Shown one piece after another: positions 33,023-41,379 of a stretch of DNA of 64,000 bases; the first letter of the stretch is position 1, and each line of letters opens with the position of its first letter. Both the position numbers and the translations under genes were made by a program. The notes beneath the pieces were generated by a model. The model saw nothing but the letters and a program-made list of their open reading frames with translations, was not told the DNA's origin and made no database searches. This DNA is from Frateuria defendens (lineage in GTDB: Bacteria > Pseudomonadota > Gammaproteobacteria > Xanthomonadales > Rhodanobacteraceae). The stretch covers positions 20,488-84,487 of the forward strand of contig NZ_LFQR01000058.1 of assembly GCF_001182895.1 (NCBI RefSeq). Reading direction: 5' to 3'.

Positions 33023-33764
33023 TCAAGGGGCATCGTGGAAGATGATGCCCAGCGTATGGCGCTGTCCGTCGCGCAACGTGCTCACGCCATGCCGCAGATT
33101 GACGCGATGGATGCTCCCGGCCGCTCCGCAGGGGGCGGTGGTGCACGGCGAAGACCACGGCGTCGCCCTGGCGCAGCGGCACCACCTGCGGCCGCGACTG
33201 CATGCGGGGGCGCTGCTCGGTCAGCACGAATTCGCCGCCGCTGAAGTCCCGCTCCGGCTCGGACAGCAGAATCGCCAGTTGCAGCGGAAACACGTGCTCG
33301 CCGTAGAGGTCCTGGTGCAGGCGGTTGTAGTCGCCCGGCCGGTAACGCAGCAGCAGGGGCGTGGGGCGCCGCTGGCCCGCACGGTGGCAGCGGGCCATGA
33401 AGCCCGCGTGCGCGGCCGGGTGGCGCACGTCGATGCCCATGGCCGCGTTCCGGGCATCGGCGAGCGGCGCCAGATGCGGGTAGACGGCCGCGCGCAGGTC
33501 TTCGACGAGATCGGGCAGCGGGTAGCGAAAGTACTGGTACTCGCCGCGGCCGAAGCCGTGGCGTGCCATCACCACGCGGCGGCGGAAGTGTTCGTCGTGG
33601 TCGTAGAGCGCGGCGAGGGCGTCGCATTCGGCCGGGCGCAGCAGGGCGGGGAGCAGGACATAGCCGTTGCCGTCCAGGGCGGCGAGGAGGCGCGGCCAGT
33701 CGTAGCCGTCCAGGCGCGCAGCCATCGACGTCGTCGGGAGCGCCGCTTGTGGCCGTGCATTCAT
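33023..33764 (-). pseudogene. 2OG-Fe(II) oxygenase, frameshifted near the C terminus
   Basis: From the ATG at 33764 the frame encodes MNARPQAALPTTSMAARLDG, then YFRYPLPDLVEDLRAAVYPH, LRYRPGDYNRLHQDLYGEHV (the HxD iron motif) and QLAILLSEPERDFSGGEFVL, matching a bacterial 2OG-Fe(II) oxygenase family of about 240 residues. At about 33114-33120 the frame breaks; one base fewer in the CCC run (33115-33117) would continue it into IHRVNLRHGVSTLRDGQRHT followed by LGIIFHDAP and a stop at 33023. That tail has the second iron histidine and the 2OG arginine region, so as written the enzyme is disabled. Confidence 0.8.
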
Positions 33765-33995
33765 CGCCGTGCAACGCGCCGTGGGCGCTTCATAAGCAGG
33801 ATTTATCACAGCTCAATCGCCATGGTTTGTCAGGCGTTGCCGCCGCTGGCAAAACTTGGGGCCGCATGCATCCCGTTCGGCTGTTTGCTTGCCGGAGAGA
33901 CCTGCGGCCCAAGGCCCTGCCGGCAAGCCCGTGGGACCGGAGCGGGTGGCCGGGAGTGCTGGCGGGCATGGCTCCGGCAAGAACGCACCGATGGA

Positions 33996-34160
33996 CGCTC
34001 GCCGGGCAACTACGACCGCCTGCTCGATTTCAGCAGGGCGGTGACGGGCACGCTGTTCTTCGCGCCCTCGGCGACCTTCCTCGCCAACGTGCCGGCGAAG
34101 GCCGCCGTTCCGGCGGCGGCCGGCGCCCCCGCCCCCGAGGCGGAGGCGGTCGACGAGTAA
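33996..34160 (+). pseudogene. Dyp-type peroxidase, 3' remnant
   Basis: The C-terminal segment SPGNYDRLLDFSRAVTGTLF followed by FAPSATFLANV matches the last helix-strand region of B-type dye-decolourising (YfeX/DypB) haem peroxidases, then an Ala/Pro tail ends at TAA 34158-34160. Nothing upstream in any frame resembles the rest of the enzyme (about 250 residues with the GxxDG motif and proximal His). Only the 3' end survives, so a deletion has removed the bulk of the gene. Confidence 0.65.
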
Positions 34161-34195
34161 AAAAGCGCGACCCACCAACCGGGGTGTTTCCAGCC

Positions 34196-34393
34196 ATGCA
34201 GGCATTCGATTTCTACATCAACCCGAAGAAACCGACGCTCGGTCTTTACGTGCGAAAGGGCGCGGGCCTGCCGGATCTCGCCGAGGCGAGCCCGTGGCAG
34301 CTGGAAGGCCAGGTCTGGGCGAACGAACTGCCGCCCGCGGTGTTGCAGGGACTTGAAGCCAACGGGCACACCTTCCAGGAATTGGGCGGTTAG
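34196..34393 (+). CDS. Small hypothetical protein upstream of the YdeP-like oxidoreductase
   Basis: A 65-residue acidic-to-neutral protein starting MQAFDFYINPKKPTLGLYVR; the middle reads SPWQLEGQVWANELPPAVLQ. It has a compact soluble composition but no recognised domain. It is 135 bases upstream of the molybdopterin oxidoreductase on the same strand and may be co-transcribed. Confidence 0.6.
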   Translation: MQAFDFYINPKKPTLGLYVRKGAGLPDLAEASPWQLEGQVWANELPPAVLQGLEANGHTFQELGG

Positions 34394-34528
34394 CCGTCCA
34401 AACGCGCCACACGGGCCGCGACCTGCCGGTGACGGCGCGCGGGCCGGCCGCCGCCGCGGAACGGGGGCGCAGCCGACCGGCGCATCCGGGACGCGGACAC
34501 CTCAAAAAAACTTGCCGGAGGACATCGC

Positions 34529-36826
34529 ATGGCCAAAGAAGACGAGAAGATTCCCGGGGTCAAACCCTACGCCGGCTCCGCCGGCGGCTGGGGCGCCCTC
34601 GGCGCCGTGGCGCGCGCGCTCAAGGGGCAGATGGCCGTTGCGGAGGACGTGCGCACCCTCATGCGGGTGAACCAGCCGTGGGGGTTCGACTGCCCGGGCT
34701 GCGCGTGGCCGGACCCCAGGCACAGCTCCTCGTTCGAGTTCTGCGAGAACGGCGCCAAGGCGGTGTCGTGGGAGGCGACCAGCAAGCGCACCACGCCGGA
34801 ATTCTTCGCCCGGCACACCGTTTCCGAGCTGTGGACATGGTCGGACTACGCCCTGGAAAACGAGGGCCGCCTGACCCACCCGATGGCCTACGATCACGCC
34901 ACGGACCGCTACGTGCCCATCGCATGGGCCGACGCCTTCATGCGCATCGGCCAGGTCCTGCGCGGCTATGCCGACCCGAACGTGGTCGAGTTCTACACCT
35001 CGGGCAGGACTTCGAACGAAGCCGCGTTCCTGTATCAGCTGTTCGTGCGGGAATACGGGACCAACAACTTCCCCGACTGCTCGAACATGTGCCACGAGGC
35101 GACGAGCGTGGGGTTGCCCGTGTCGATCGGCGTGGGCAAGGGCACGGTGACCCTGGAAGACTTCGATCACTGCGATGCGATCTTCTCGATCGGCCACAAC
35201 CCCGGCACCAATCACCCGCGCATGCTGGCGACGCTGCGCGAGGCCTCCAGGCGGGGCGTACCGATCGTGGTCTTCAATCCGCTGAAGGAACGCGGGCTGG
35301 AGCGCTTCGCCGCGCCGCAGGACCCGCTGGAGATGTTGACGCTCGGTTCGACCCCGATCGCCTCGACCTACTACCAGGTGAAGGTGGGCGGCGACGTGGC
35401 GGTGCTCAAAGGCATGATGAAGGCGCTGCTTGCCATGGACGCCGAGGACCTCGCCTCCGGCGGCCCGGGGCTGCTCGACCGCGGCTTCATCGCCGGGCAC
35501 ACCACCGGCTTCGAGGCGCTGGAGGCCGACCTCGCCGCGGTGTCCTGGGACACCATCGAGACCCATTCCGGCCTGACCGAGGCGGACATCACGGCCGCGG
35601 CCAAGGTCTATGCCTCGGCCAAGAACGTCATCCTCTGCTACGGCATGGGCATCACCCAGCATCGGCATGGCACGTCCAACGTGCAGCAGCTGGCCAACCT
35701 GCTGCTGCTGCGCGGGAACATCGGCCGTCCCGGCGCCGGCATCTGCCCGTTGCGCGGCCACTCCAACGTGCAGGGCGACCGCACGGTCGGCATCACCGAG
35801 ATTCCCTCGCAGGGGCTGCTGCAGGCCATCGAGCGCAGCTTCGGCTTCCGGCCTCCGCAGGCGAAAGGGCACAACGCGGTGGAGGCGCTCCAGGCCATCA
35901 TCGAGGGGCACGCCAAGGCCCTGGTCTGCCTTGGCGGCAACCTGGCCGTCGCCATGTCCGACCCGGAGGCGGTGTTCCCCGGCATGCGCAAGCTGGACCT
36001 GGCCGTGCACGTGGCCACCAAGTTGAACCGCTCCCACCTGCTGGTGGGGCGCGAGTCCATCATCCTGCCGTGCCTGGGCCGGGCCGAGCGCGACATGCAG
36101 GAGGCCGGGCCCCAGGCCGTCACGGTCGAGGATTCGATGTCGATGGTGCACGCCTCGCGGGGCACCTTGCGCCCGGCCTCCGAGCAGCTGCGCTCGGAGC
36201 CGGCCATCGTCGCCGGCATCGCGCTGGAGACGCTGCCGCAGAGCAAGGTGGACTGGACCTGGCTGATCGCCGACTACGCACGCATCCGCGACAAGATCGA
36301 GGCCGTGTTTCCCGACTTCTACCGCTTCAACGAGCGCGTCGCCGTACCGGGCGGCTTCCGGCTGGACGTGCCGGCGTCGAGGCGCGAATGGCGCACCGCG
36401 ACCGGCAAGGCCAATTTCCTGGTGTGCGCCGGTCTCGAGGAGGATTCGCGCACCAGCGGCTCGAACGTGCTCCGGCTGGCGACCATCCGCAGCCACGACC
36501 AGTACAACACGACGATCTACGGCCTGAACGACCGCTACCGCGGCATCACCGGCCGCCGCGACATCGTCTTCGTGAACCCGGGGGACCTCGAGGCGCTGGG
36601 GCTGGCGCACGGCGACCTCGTCGACGTCGAAGCCGTGCCCGAGGTTCCCGGCGGTGCGCCCCGGGTGCTCCCGCGCCAGACCGTCGTGGCCTACGAGATC
36701 GCGCCGGGCTCCGCCGCCGCCTACTACCCGGAGGCCAACGGGCTCGTCGCGCTCGACCGGTACGACGCGCAGAGCGGAACGCCGTCCTACAAATCCATCC
36801 CGGTGGTCATTCGCCGGGCGCTTTGA
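34529..36826 (+). CDS. FdhF/YdeP family molybdopterin oxidoreductase
   Basis: A 765-residue enzyme of the formate-dehydrogenase-alpha-like family to which E. coli YdeP belongs (about 760 residues; linked to acid resistance). The N-terminal motif CPGCAW gives C55 and C58, with C71 later, an altered form of the 4Fe-4S motif. Mo-cofactor regions follow: EFYTSGRTSNEAAFLYQLFV, YGTNNFPDCSNMCHEATSVG and SIGHNPGTNHPRML; the C-terminal molybdopterin dinucleotide domain includes YNTTIYGLNDRYRGI. The substrate is unknown. No beta or gamma formate dehydrogenase subunit nor fdhD lies nearby. CCGGAGG precedes the ATG. Confidence 0.9.
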   Translation: MAKEDEKIPGVKPYAGSAGGWGALGAVARALKGQMAVAEDVRTLMRVNQPWGFDCPGCAWPDPRHSSSFEFCENGAKAVSWEATSKRTTPEFFARHTVSELWTWSDYALENEGRLTHPMAYDHATDRYVPIAWADAFMRIGQVLRGYADPNVVEFYTSGRTSNEAAFLYQLFVREYGTNNFPDCSNMCHEATSVGLPVSIGVGKGTVTLEDFDHCDAIFSIGHNPGTNHPRMLATLREASRRGVPIVVFNPLKERGLERFAAPQDPLEMLTLGSTPIASTYYQVKVGGDVAVLKGMMKALLAMDAEDLASGGPGLLDRGFIAGHTTGFEALEADLAAVSWDTIETHSGLTEADITAAAKVYASAKNVILCYGMGITQHRHGTSNVQQLANLLLLRGNIGRPGAGICPLRGHSNVQGDRTVGITEIPSQGLLQAIERSFGFRPPQAKGHNAVEALQAIIEGHAKALVCLGGNLAVAMSDPEAVFPGMRKLDLAVHVATKLNRSHLLVGRESIILPCLGRAERDMQEAGPQAVTVEDSMSMVHASRGTLRPASEQLRSEPAIVAGIALETLPQSKVDWTWLIADYARIRDKIEAVFPDFYRFNERVAVPGGFRLDVPASRREWRTATGKANFLVCAGLEEDSRTSGSNVLRLATIRSHDQYNTTIYGLNDRYRGITGRRDIVFVNPGDLEALGLAHGDLVDVEAVPEVPGGAPRVLPRQTVVAYEIAPGSAAAYYPEANGLVALDRYDAQSGTPSYKSIPVVIRRAL

Positions 36827-37085
36827 AGCGAGGTCGTTTTGCGGCCTGGGGCGGGCGTCTTCAGGCGCCCCGAGTCACCATGAGCCGGCGGCGAGGGCGC
36901 GGCGCCGGCCTGCATCGCGGGGGCGCCGGCGGGCGTGAAACGCATCACGCCCGTCCATGCCGGCGGCCGCCGGCCGCGCCGATGATGCTTTGCCGCGCGC
37001 ACGGAGCCTCGCTTTCCCCTACATTTCAAGAGCCGAAAGGCGTCGCCCGTCCAGGGCGGTCCATTTCATCCACACGGACATACAC

Positions 37086-37454
37086 ATGGCCACAAAAGCT
37101 GCAGTCAAGAAGGCGCCTGCCAAGGCGAGCCCCACCGTCAAGCCGATCAAGGACGCGCTGACCAAGTCTGCGCTGGTTTCGCGCCTGGCCGAGCAGGCCA
37201 GCGTGGAGGCCAAGCACGTCAAGGCGGTGCTGGCCGCGCTCGAGCACACGGTGCTGGGGGCGATCCACAAGAAGGGCGCGGGGCAGTTCACCTTGCCGGG
37301 CCTCTTCAAGATCAACGCGATCCAGGTACCGGCCAAGCCCAAGCGCAAGGGCAAGAACCCCTTCACGGGCGAAGAGCAGGTGTTCGCCGCGAAGCCGGCG
37401 ACGGTGAAGGTCAAGGTGCGTCCGCTCAAGAAGCTCAAGGACGCGGCGCTCTGA
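37086..37454 (+). CDS. HU-family DNA-binding protein with Lys/Ala-rich N-terminal extension
   Basis: A 122-residue HU/IHF-fold protein. The first ~25 residues (MATKAAVKKAPAKASPTVKP) form a histone-H1-like basic tail; the HU core starts at about TKSALVSRLAEQASVEAKHV, with the strand GAGQFTLPGLFKINAIQVPA, and the DNA-binding arm region KPKRKGKNPFTGEEQVF. Xanthomonads and relatives carry such variants, probably for DNA compaction or stress. The ATG at 37086 is chosen because the tail begins there. A strong terminator follows. Confidence 0.88.
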   Translation: MATKAAVKKAPAKASPTVKPIKDALTKSALVSRLAEQASVEAKHVKAVLAALEHTVLGAIHKKGAGQFTLPGLFKINAIQVPAKPKRKGKNPFTGEEQVFAAKPATVKVKVRPLKKLKDAAL

Positions 37455-37461
37455 CCGGCCG

Positions 37462-37506
37462 GATGCGGCCTGCCCGGGGCGATCCGGGCGGGCCGCATCG
37501 ATTTTT
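37462..37506 (+). terminator. Rho-independent terminator after the HU-like gene
   Basis: A 16-bp stem (37462-37477 with 37484-37499, GATGCGGCC then TGCCCGG) with one non-Watson-Crick pair, a six-base loop, and a T tract (ATTTTTG). Confidence 0.9.
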
Positions 37507-37661
37507 GGGGGAGGGCGGCACGCCGTCTCTCCTATTGCGGGTGCGGTGGACATATCTGGACGTATAGACGTCCATGGGTGATTGCCTCGCGCCGTGCACG
37601 ACGTGCCGGGCGCGCCGGCGAGGCGCACGCGGCAAGGATGCGCCCGGCAGCCGGCGAGGTT

Positions 37662-37898
37662 TCAGCCGTTGTGGTCGACCAGCCCGTCCACGCCGGCCTT
37701 GCGCGCGCAGAACGCGCAGCAATAGACATGCTCGCCGTGTTCCACGCCGTGCCCGATCACCGGGCAGTGGCAGGACTGGCAACGCGGCGCCAGTGCCTGG
37801 ATGGCGCACTCGAAGGCGTCGAACACGTGCTCGCGCCCGTGCATGAAGACGATGAAGGTGTTCGCGTAGCTGTTGCCGCAGACTTCGCAGGTGGCCAT
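37662..37898 (-). CDS. Small cysteine-rich zinc-ribbon/metallothionein-like protein
   Basis: A 78-residue protein: MATCEVCGNSYANTFIVFMH, then HVFDAFECAIQALAPRCQSC and VYCCAFCARKAG. Eight or so cysteines and several histidines form CxxC-type pairs (C4/C7, C41/C44, C60-C61/C64), suited to bind two zinc ions. Homologues are common in proteobacteria as hypothetical or prokaryotic-metallothionein-like proteins; function is unknown. The ATG at 37898 has GGGAGCGAGCC upstream. Confidence 0.78.
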   Translation of the reverse strand: MATCEVCGNSYANTFIVFMHGREHVFDAFECAIQALAPRCQSCHCPVIGHGVEHGEHVYCCAFCARKAGVDGLVDHNG

Positions 37899-38124
37899 GG
37901 CTCGCTCCCGTCGGTGGTTCGCCGGTGCTGCACCGCGTGCGCGCGGTACGTTCCGCGGGCAAGTAGACGCCATGCCGGGTCGTCGCGGCGTCGAAGCCGC
38001 CAAGGCTCCGGGGCAGGGTTGTCCGGAGCTGTCCCGGCGAATGCCGCGGGTCATGCGCGGCATGGATTGACGCGCTGCGGCCGGCCACGCAGAGTGCCCG
38101 CATCGCACATCCACGAGGCAGTCG

Positions 38125-38292
38125 ATGAAACCCAGCGTTCCTGGCCTGATCCTGGTCGCGGTCGGCGTACTGTTCCTGCTGCGCAACTTCGGCATCAACC
38201 TGCACCTGGGCGAACTGTTCGCCACCTGGTGGCCGGCGGTGCTGATCGCGGTGGGCATCGGCATGATGGTCGGCCGCAAGCCGCGCGGCTGA
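38125..38292 (+). CDS. Small two-helix membrane protein (LiaI/LiaF-like transmembrane region, DUF5668-type)
   Basis: A 55-residue protein: MKPSVPGLILVAVGVLFLLR, a short loop with FGINLHLGELFATWW, then PAVLIAVGIGMMVGRKPRG. Two hydrophobic helices with a WWPxxLIxxGI motif match the LiaF-type transmembrane module found in envelope-stress sensing proteins and in stand-alone small proteins. ACGAGG stands ten bases upstream of the ATG. It is divergent from the zinc-ribbon gene. Confidence 0.75.
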   Translation: MKPSVPGLILVAVGVLFLLRNFGINLHLGELFATWWPAVLIAVGIGMMVGRKPRG

Positions 38293-38304
38293 GCGGCGCG
38301 GCCG

Positions 38305-38802
38305 CTAGCGGAGCAGCCCCAGCGAGCCGGTGAGCGAGCGGACCCAGCGGGAGGGGCCGGCAAGCCCCAGGCCTTCCATGGGCTCGGCCAGGACGTCCCG
38401 GTTCGCCAGTTCGCGCTCGTAGGCGGCGTAGTCGTGGATGCTGCGCGCGAAGCGGGGGAACGGGACGACGCAGGCCCCCTCGGGGATGGGGTGAGCCTTG
38501 CCCAGCAAAGCCCCGATCACGGCCGTCGTGCCGCGCAGGATGGGCACCGGGCGATTGGCGCTGGTGCGGAGGGTGCAGCCCTGCGCATCCGGCGCCAGGC
38601 CGCCGGCCAGTCCCGGCATCGCGGCGCCGAGGCCGATCGAGATGGTCGCCACCGTGTTCGCCAGCAGGCCGGGAGGCAGGTCGGGATCGACCACGATCAC
38701 CACGCGGATGTCGGGGGCCGCGGCTTCGGCAGCTCCGGGCGCGCGGCCTGTCGGAAGTTCGGGCCGGTGCGCGTGGTCGGGCGCGAAGTCGTCGGGTTGC
38801 AT
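38305..38802 (-). CDS. DUF2000 family protein
   Basis: A 165-residue protein with IRVVIVVDPDLPPGLLANTV, ATISIGLGAAMPGLAG and RPVPILRGTTAVIGALLGKA, matching DUF2000, a family with a fold related to peptidyl-tRNA hydrolase II. About 28 residues at the N terminus are low-complexity. Function unknown. Convergent with the small membrane-protein gene (12 bases apart). Confidence 0.72.
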   Translation of the reverse strand: MQPDDFAPDHAHRPELPTGRAPGAAEAAAPDIRVVIVVDPDLPPGLLANTVATISIGLGAAMPGLAGGLAPDAQGCTLRTSANRPVPILRGTTAVIGALLGKAHPIPEGACVVPFPRFARSIHDYAAYERELANRDVLAEPMEGLGLAGPSRWVRSLTGSLGLLR

Positions 38803-38959
38803 GGCGGTCCTGTGAAAGCGGGGCAGGCCGCGCAGCGTAGTCCAGGCGTCGAGCAATAGGGTTGCGTGTTGCCGCGGGAAACCGGCGCGCGACGACGCAT
38901 TGTTGCGGGGTGTGCTGGATGCGGTAGCGGAGCTTCGCCGGTTGCCTTGAGCCGGCGGC

Positions 38960-38991
38960 GTCCCTGATCGGCACGTGCGCCGATCAGGGAC
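38960..38991 (-). terminator. Strong hairpin downstream of the hydrolase/DUF4785 operon
   Basis: A perfect 13-bp stem (38960-38972 GTCCCTGATCGGC with 38979-38991) and an ACGTGC loop lies 32 bases beyond the DUF4785 stop on the minus strand. No U tract follows, so it may stabilise the 3' end rather than terminate. Confidence 0.5.
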
Positions 38992-39023
38992 ACCTTCCGG
39001 AAGCGGGCGCCTGCCTGGCGCGC

Positions 39024-40271
39024 TCAGAGTCCGAAGCGCATCGCCAAGCCTCGCCGCTCCAGCGTGCTCACCGCCGACTGGTCCTGCAGGCGCAGGTCGT
39101 GCAGTTCGTAGGGCGGGGCGATGTCGCGCACGCTCGAAGGGTCGAAGCGCAGCGCCAGCGGCTGCGTGCCGGCCGGCAGCACGGCCGCGGCCTGCGCGTA
39201 GGCGCCGGCGCGCAGGCGGCCGTCGCGGTCGCGGCCGTAGAGCACGCCGGAGACGGCGTAGCGGCTGCCTGCCGCGGCCTCGATGCCGAGCGTGACCTGC
39301 ACGCCGCCGTCGGCCAGCCGTTGCGGCTGGGCGCGGCCGGTGAAGCGGGCGCTGGGCGCCGCCACGGCCAGTACCGTGGTGCCGTCGCGGCGCACGGCGT
39401 GGCCGTCCGCGTCGGTGCCCAGGGTGAAGCTCTGCACTTCCCACAGGCCGCCGGGCTGGCTCGATGCCGCCTGCGGCGAAACCTCGGCGGCGTAGCGGCC
39501 GTCGCCGAGCGGGCGGTAGCGCAGCGGCACCGAACTGCCGTCGGGCGCGAGCAGGAAGCCGCCGGCGGCGGTGATCGGCCGGCGGCCGGCGTCGTCGCGC
39601 AGGTCGAGCTCGACGGTGGCTGTCTCGCCCGCGAGCAGGCTCGCGTGGTCGGCGCGCGCGGAGAGGCTGGTGCGGCTCTGCGGCTCCAGCACCTGTACCA
39701 GGTAGCGTCCGCTGGCGCCCTCGACCTGCAACGTGGCGGCGCCGCTGCCGAGTTCGGGCTTGAGCTGCAGGGCCAGGCTGCCGGCCGGCACCGCCATGCC
39801 CGCCGCCTGCAGGGCCGGCGCGTCGGCGATATGCAGGCTGGCGGCGTCGGCGCGCAGGCTGCGGCCGCCCAGGTGCAGTTGGATGCGCGCCGGGTCGAGC
39901 CGGCCGGCCTGCGTGTCGCTGGCGCTCAGCCGGATCACCGCGCCGGGTGCGCTGAGCGGCAGGTCGACGCCCTGCTTAAGTTCCGTGGCGGAGGTGTCGA
40001 AGGCATAGCCTCGGCTGGGGCGGGAGAACGGCTCGGGCGTGGAAACCACTGCGGCGTCCGCGGCCAGCGGCCAGCTGACCTGGATCGGCTGCGATTCGCG
40101 GTGTACCCGCGGGCGGGCCGGGCCCGGCGCGACGGTGCTGCGTGCCGACTGCGCCAGCAGGGCGTGCGGTACCAGGTCATCGGCCTGCGCCGGCAGCAGG
40201 GTCTGCGCGTGGGCGAGCGCGGGCAGGGCGAACGCGCACAGCGCGGCGAGGGAGAAGGGGTGCAGGCGCAT
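39024..40271 (-). CDS. Secreted DUF4785-type protein
   Basis: A 415-residue exported protein: signal peptide MRLHPFSLAALCAFALPALA then HA, and a mature part rich in beta strands (YRPLGDGRYAAEVSPQAASS; GTDADGHAVRRDGTTVLAVA) resembling DUF4785 proteins, which have Ig-like domains. It begins 3 bases after the stop of a secreted alpha/beta hydrolase, forming a two-gene operon. It may be a chaperone, inhibitor or partner of that hydrolase, but this is inference from linkage only. Confidence 0.75.
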   Translation of the reverse strand: MRLHPFSLAALCAFALPALAHAQTLLPAQADDLVPHALLAQSARSTVAPGPARPRVHRESQPIQVSWPLAADAAVVSTPEPFSRPSRGYAFDTSATELKQGVDLPLSAPGAVIRLSASDTQAGRLDPARIQLHLGGRSLRADAASLHIADAPALQAAGMAVPAGSLALQLKPELGSGAATLQVEGASGRYLVQVLEPQSRTSLSARADHASLLAGETATVELDLRDDAGRRPITAAGGFLLAPDGSSVPLRYRPLGDGRYAAEVSPQAASSQPGGLWEVQSFTLGTDADGHAVRRDGTTVLAVAAPSARFTGRAQPQRLADGGVQVTLGIEAAAGSRYAVSGVLYGRDRDGRLRAGAYAQAAAVLPAGTQPLALRFDPSSVRDIAPPYELHDLRLQDQSAVSTLERRGLAMRFGL

Positions 40272-40274
40272 GAC

Positions 40275-41129
40275 TCAGTTCCTCACGTCGTTGGCCAGGA
40301 TCGACTCGAGCCCGAAGCAGGCGCGGCGGCTCTGGTTGTGGTTGAGCACGGCGCCGCCGCTGGTACGCTGGGTGTCCTTGAACCACAGGCTGCCGGCGGC
40401 GGTGGCGCTGCTGCACTCGATGAAGCCGTCCGAACAGCTGTCGAGCCAGTTCTGGGTGATCTCCAGGCCCACGCTCTGGGTATAGCCGCCGCAGTAGGCC
40501 TGGCCGCTCCACACCGCGGAAACCACGTCGGTGCCCGCCACGTCGCGGAAGGGCGCGGGCAGCGCCGGGCGGCCGGCGCTGCCGAGCAGGTAGTTCTGGT
40601 TGTAGCTCGCCATCCAGCCCACCTGCTGCTGGCGCACGGCGTCGGTCTTGTAGCCGAGCAGCCAGCCGAGCGAACTCTCGAACACGTTGCCGGCGATCAC
40701 CGCGTCGGCCAGCGGCGTGCCGGCGCTGGACGGGGCCAGCGCGTCCACCTTGACGACGCGCTGGATGATGCCGGGATAGCGCGCGTCGTAGGTGGGGTTG
40801 GAGAGGATCCAGCGCATCACGTTGCCGCCGTTGGAGTGCGTGATGACCACCAGCCGGTCGATCTGCCGTGCCTTGATGAAGTCGGTGAGCTGCTGCGCCA
40901 GGCAGCCGGCGGCGCGGTCGTCCCACATGTACTGGTCGAAGTCGCAGTTGACCACCACCAGGTTGGCCGGATCGGCGAGGCCCTTGCGCACGCCCTCCAC
41001 CATCGGGCTCTGCCAGTAGTCGTTGTAGGCGTCGGTCTGGTGGCCGGTGCCGTGCACCAGCGCCACGCCGGTGGCGGCCTCGGCCGCGGTGGCGACGGCG
41101 AGCAGGGCCGCTGTGAACAGTCTTCGCAT
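40275..41129 (-). CDS. Secreted alpha/beta hydrolase (lipase/esterase-like)
   Basis: A 284-residue exported hydrolase. The signal peptide MRRLFTAALLAVATAAEA is followed at once by strand 1, ATGVALVHGTGHQTDAY, with the HG oxyanion region. The nucleophile elbow is LVVITHSNGGNVMRW (Ser in HSNGG). Several cysteines (CDFDQY, AGCLAQ, AYCGGY, DSCSDGFIEC) suggest disulphides outside the cytosol. The substrate is unknown. It is the first gene of an operon with the DUF4785 protein. The ATG at 41129 is chosen for the signal peptide, with GGGAGGACG just upstream. Confidence 0.82.
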   Translation of the reverse strand: MRRLFTAALLAVATAAEAATGVALVHGTGHQTDAYNDYWQSPMVEGVRKGLADPANLVVVNCDFDQYMWDDRAAGCLAQQLTDFIKARQIDRLVVITHSNGGNVMRWILSNPTYDARYPGIIQRVVKVDALAPSSAGTPLADAVIAGNVFESSLGWLLGYKTDAVRQQQVGWMASYNQNYLLGSAGRPALPAPFRDVAGTDVVSAVWSGQAYCGGYTQSVGLEITQNWLDSCSDGFIECSSATAAGSLWFKDTQRTSGGAVLNHNQSRRACFGLESILANDVRN

Positions 41130-41379
41130 GATCGTCCTCCCTCGATGGGCGCAATGGCTGCGCGAGCGGGCAGGGGCGTGCATACGGCCATCCCTGTCCG
41201 TGTTGCGGTGTCGTGCGTCGTTGTGGCCGCCGTCCGTTCCCCCGGCGCTGGCGGCCGGACGACTGTAGCAACGCGCCCGCGCGGGGCCTGTGACAGGGTT
41301 GGGCGAAAGCGATGCTGCAAACGCACAGCCGGGCGCTCTATGCTCGTGCCGATAGCTGGCTTGCCGAGACTCTCGCCCC

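Noticed and set aside
32940..34160. A 400-residue plus-strand gene ending at 34160
   Set aside because: Most of the frame is antisense to the oxygenase gene and has no family features; only the last ~50 codons resemble a protein (Dyp peroxidase).
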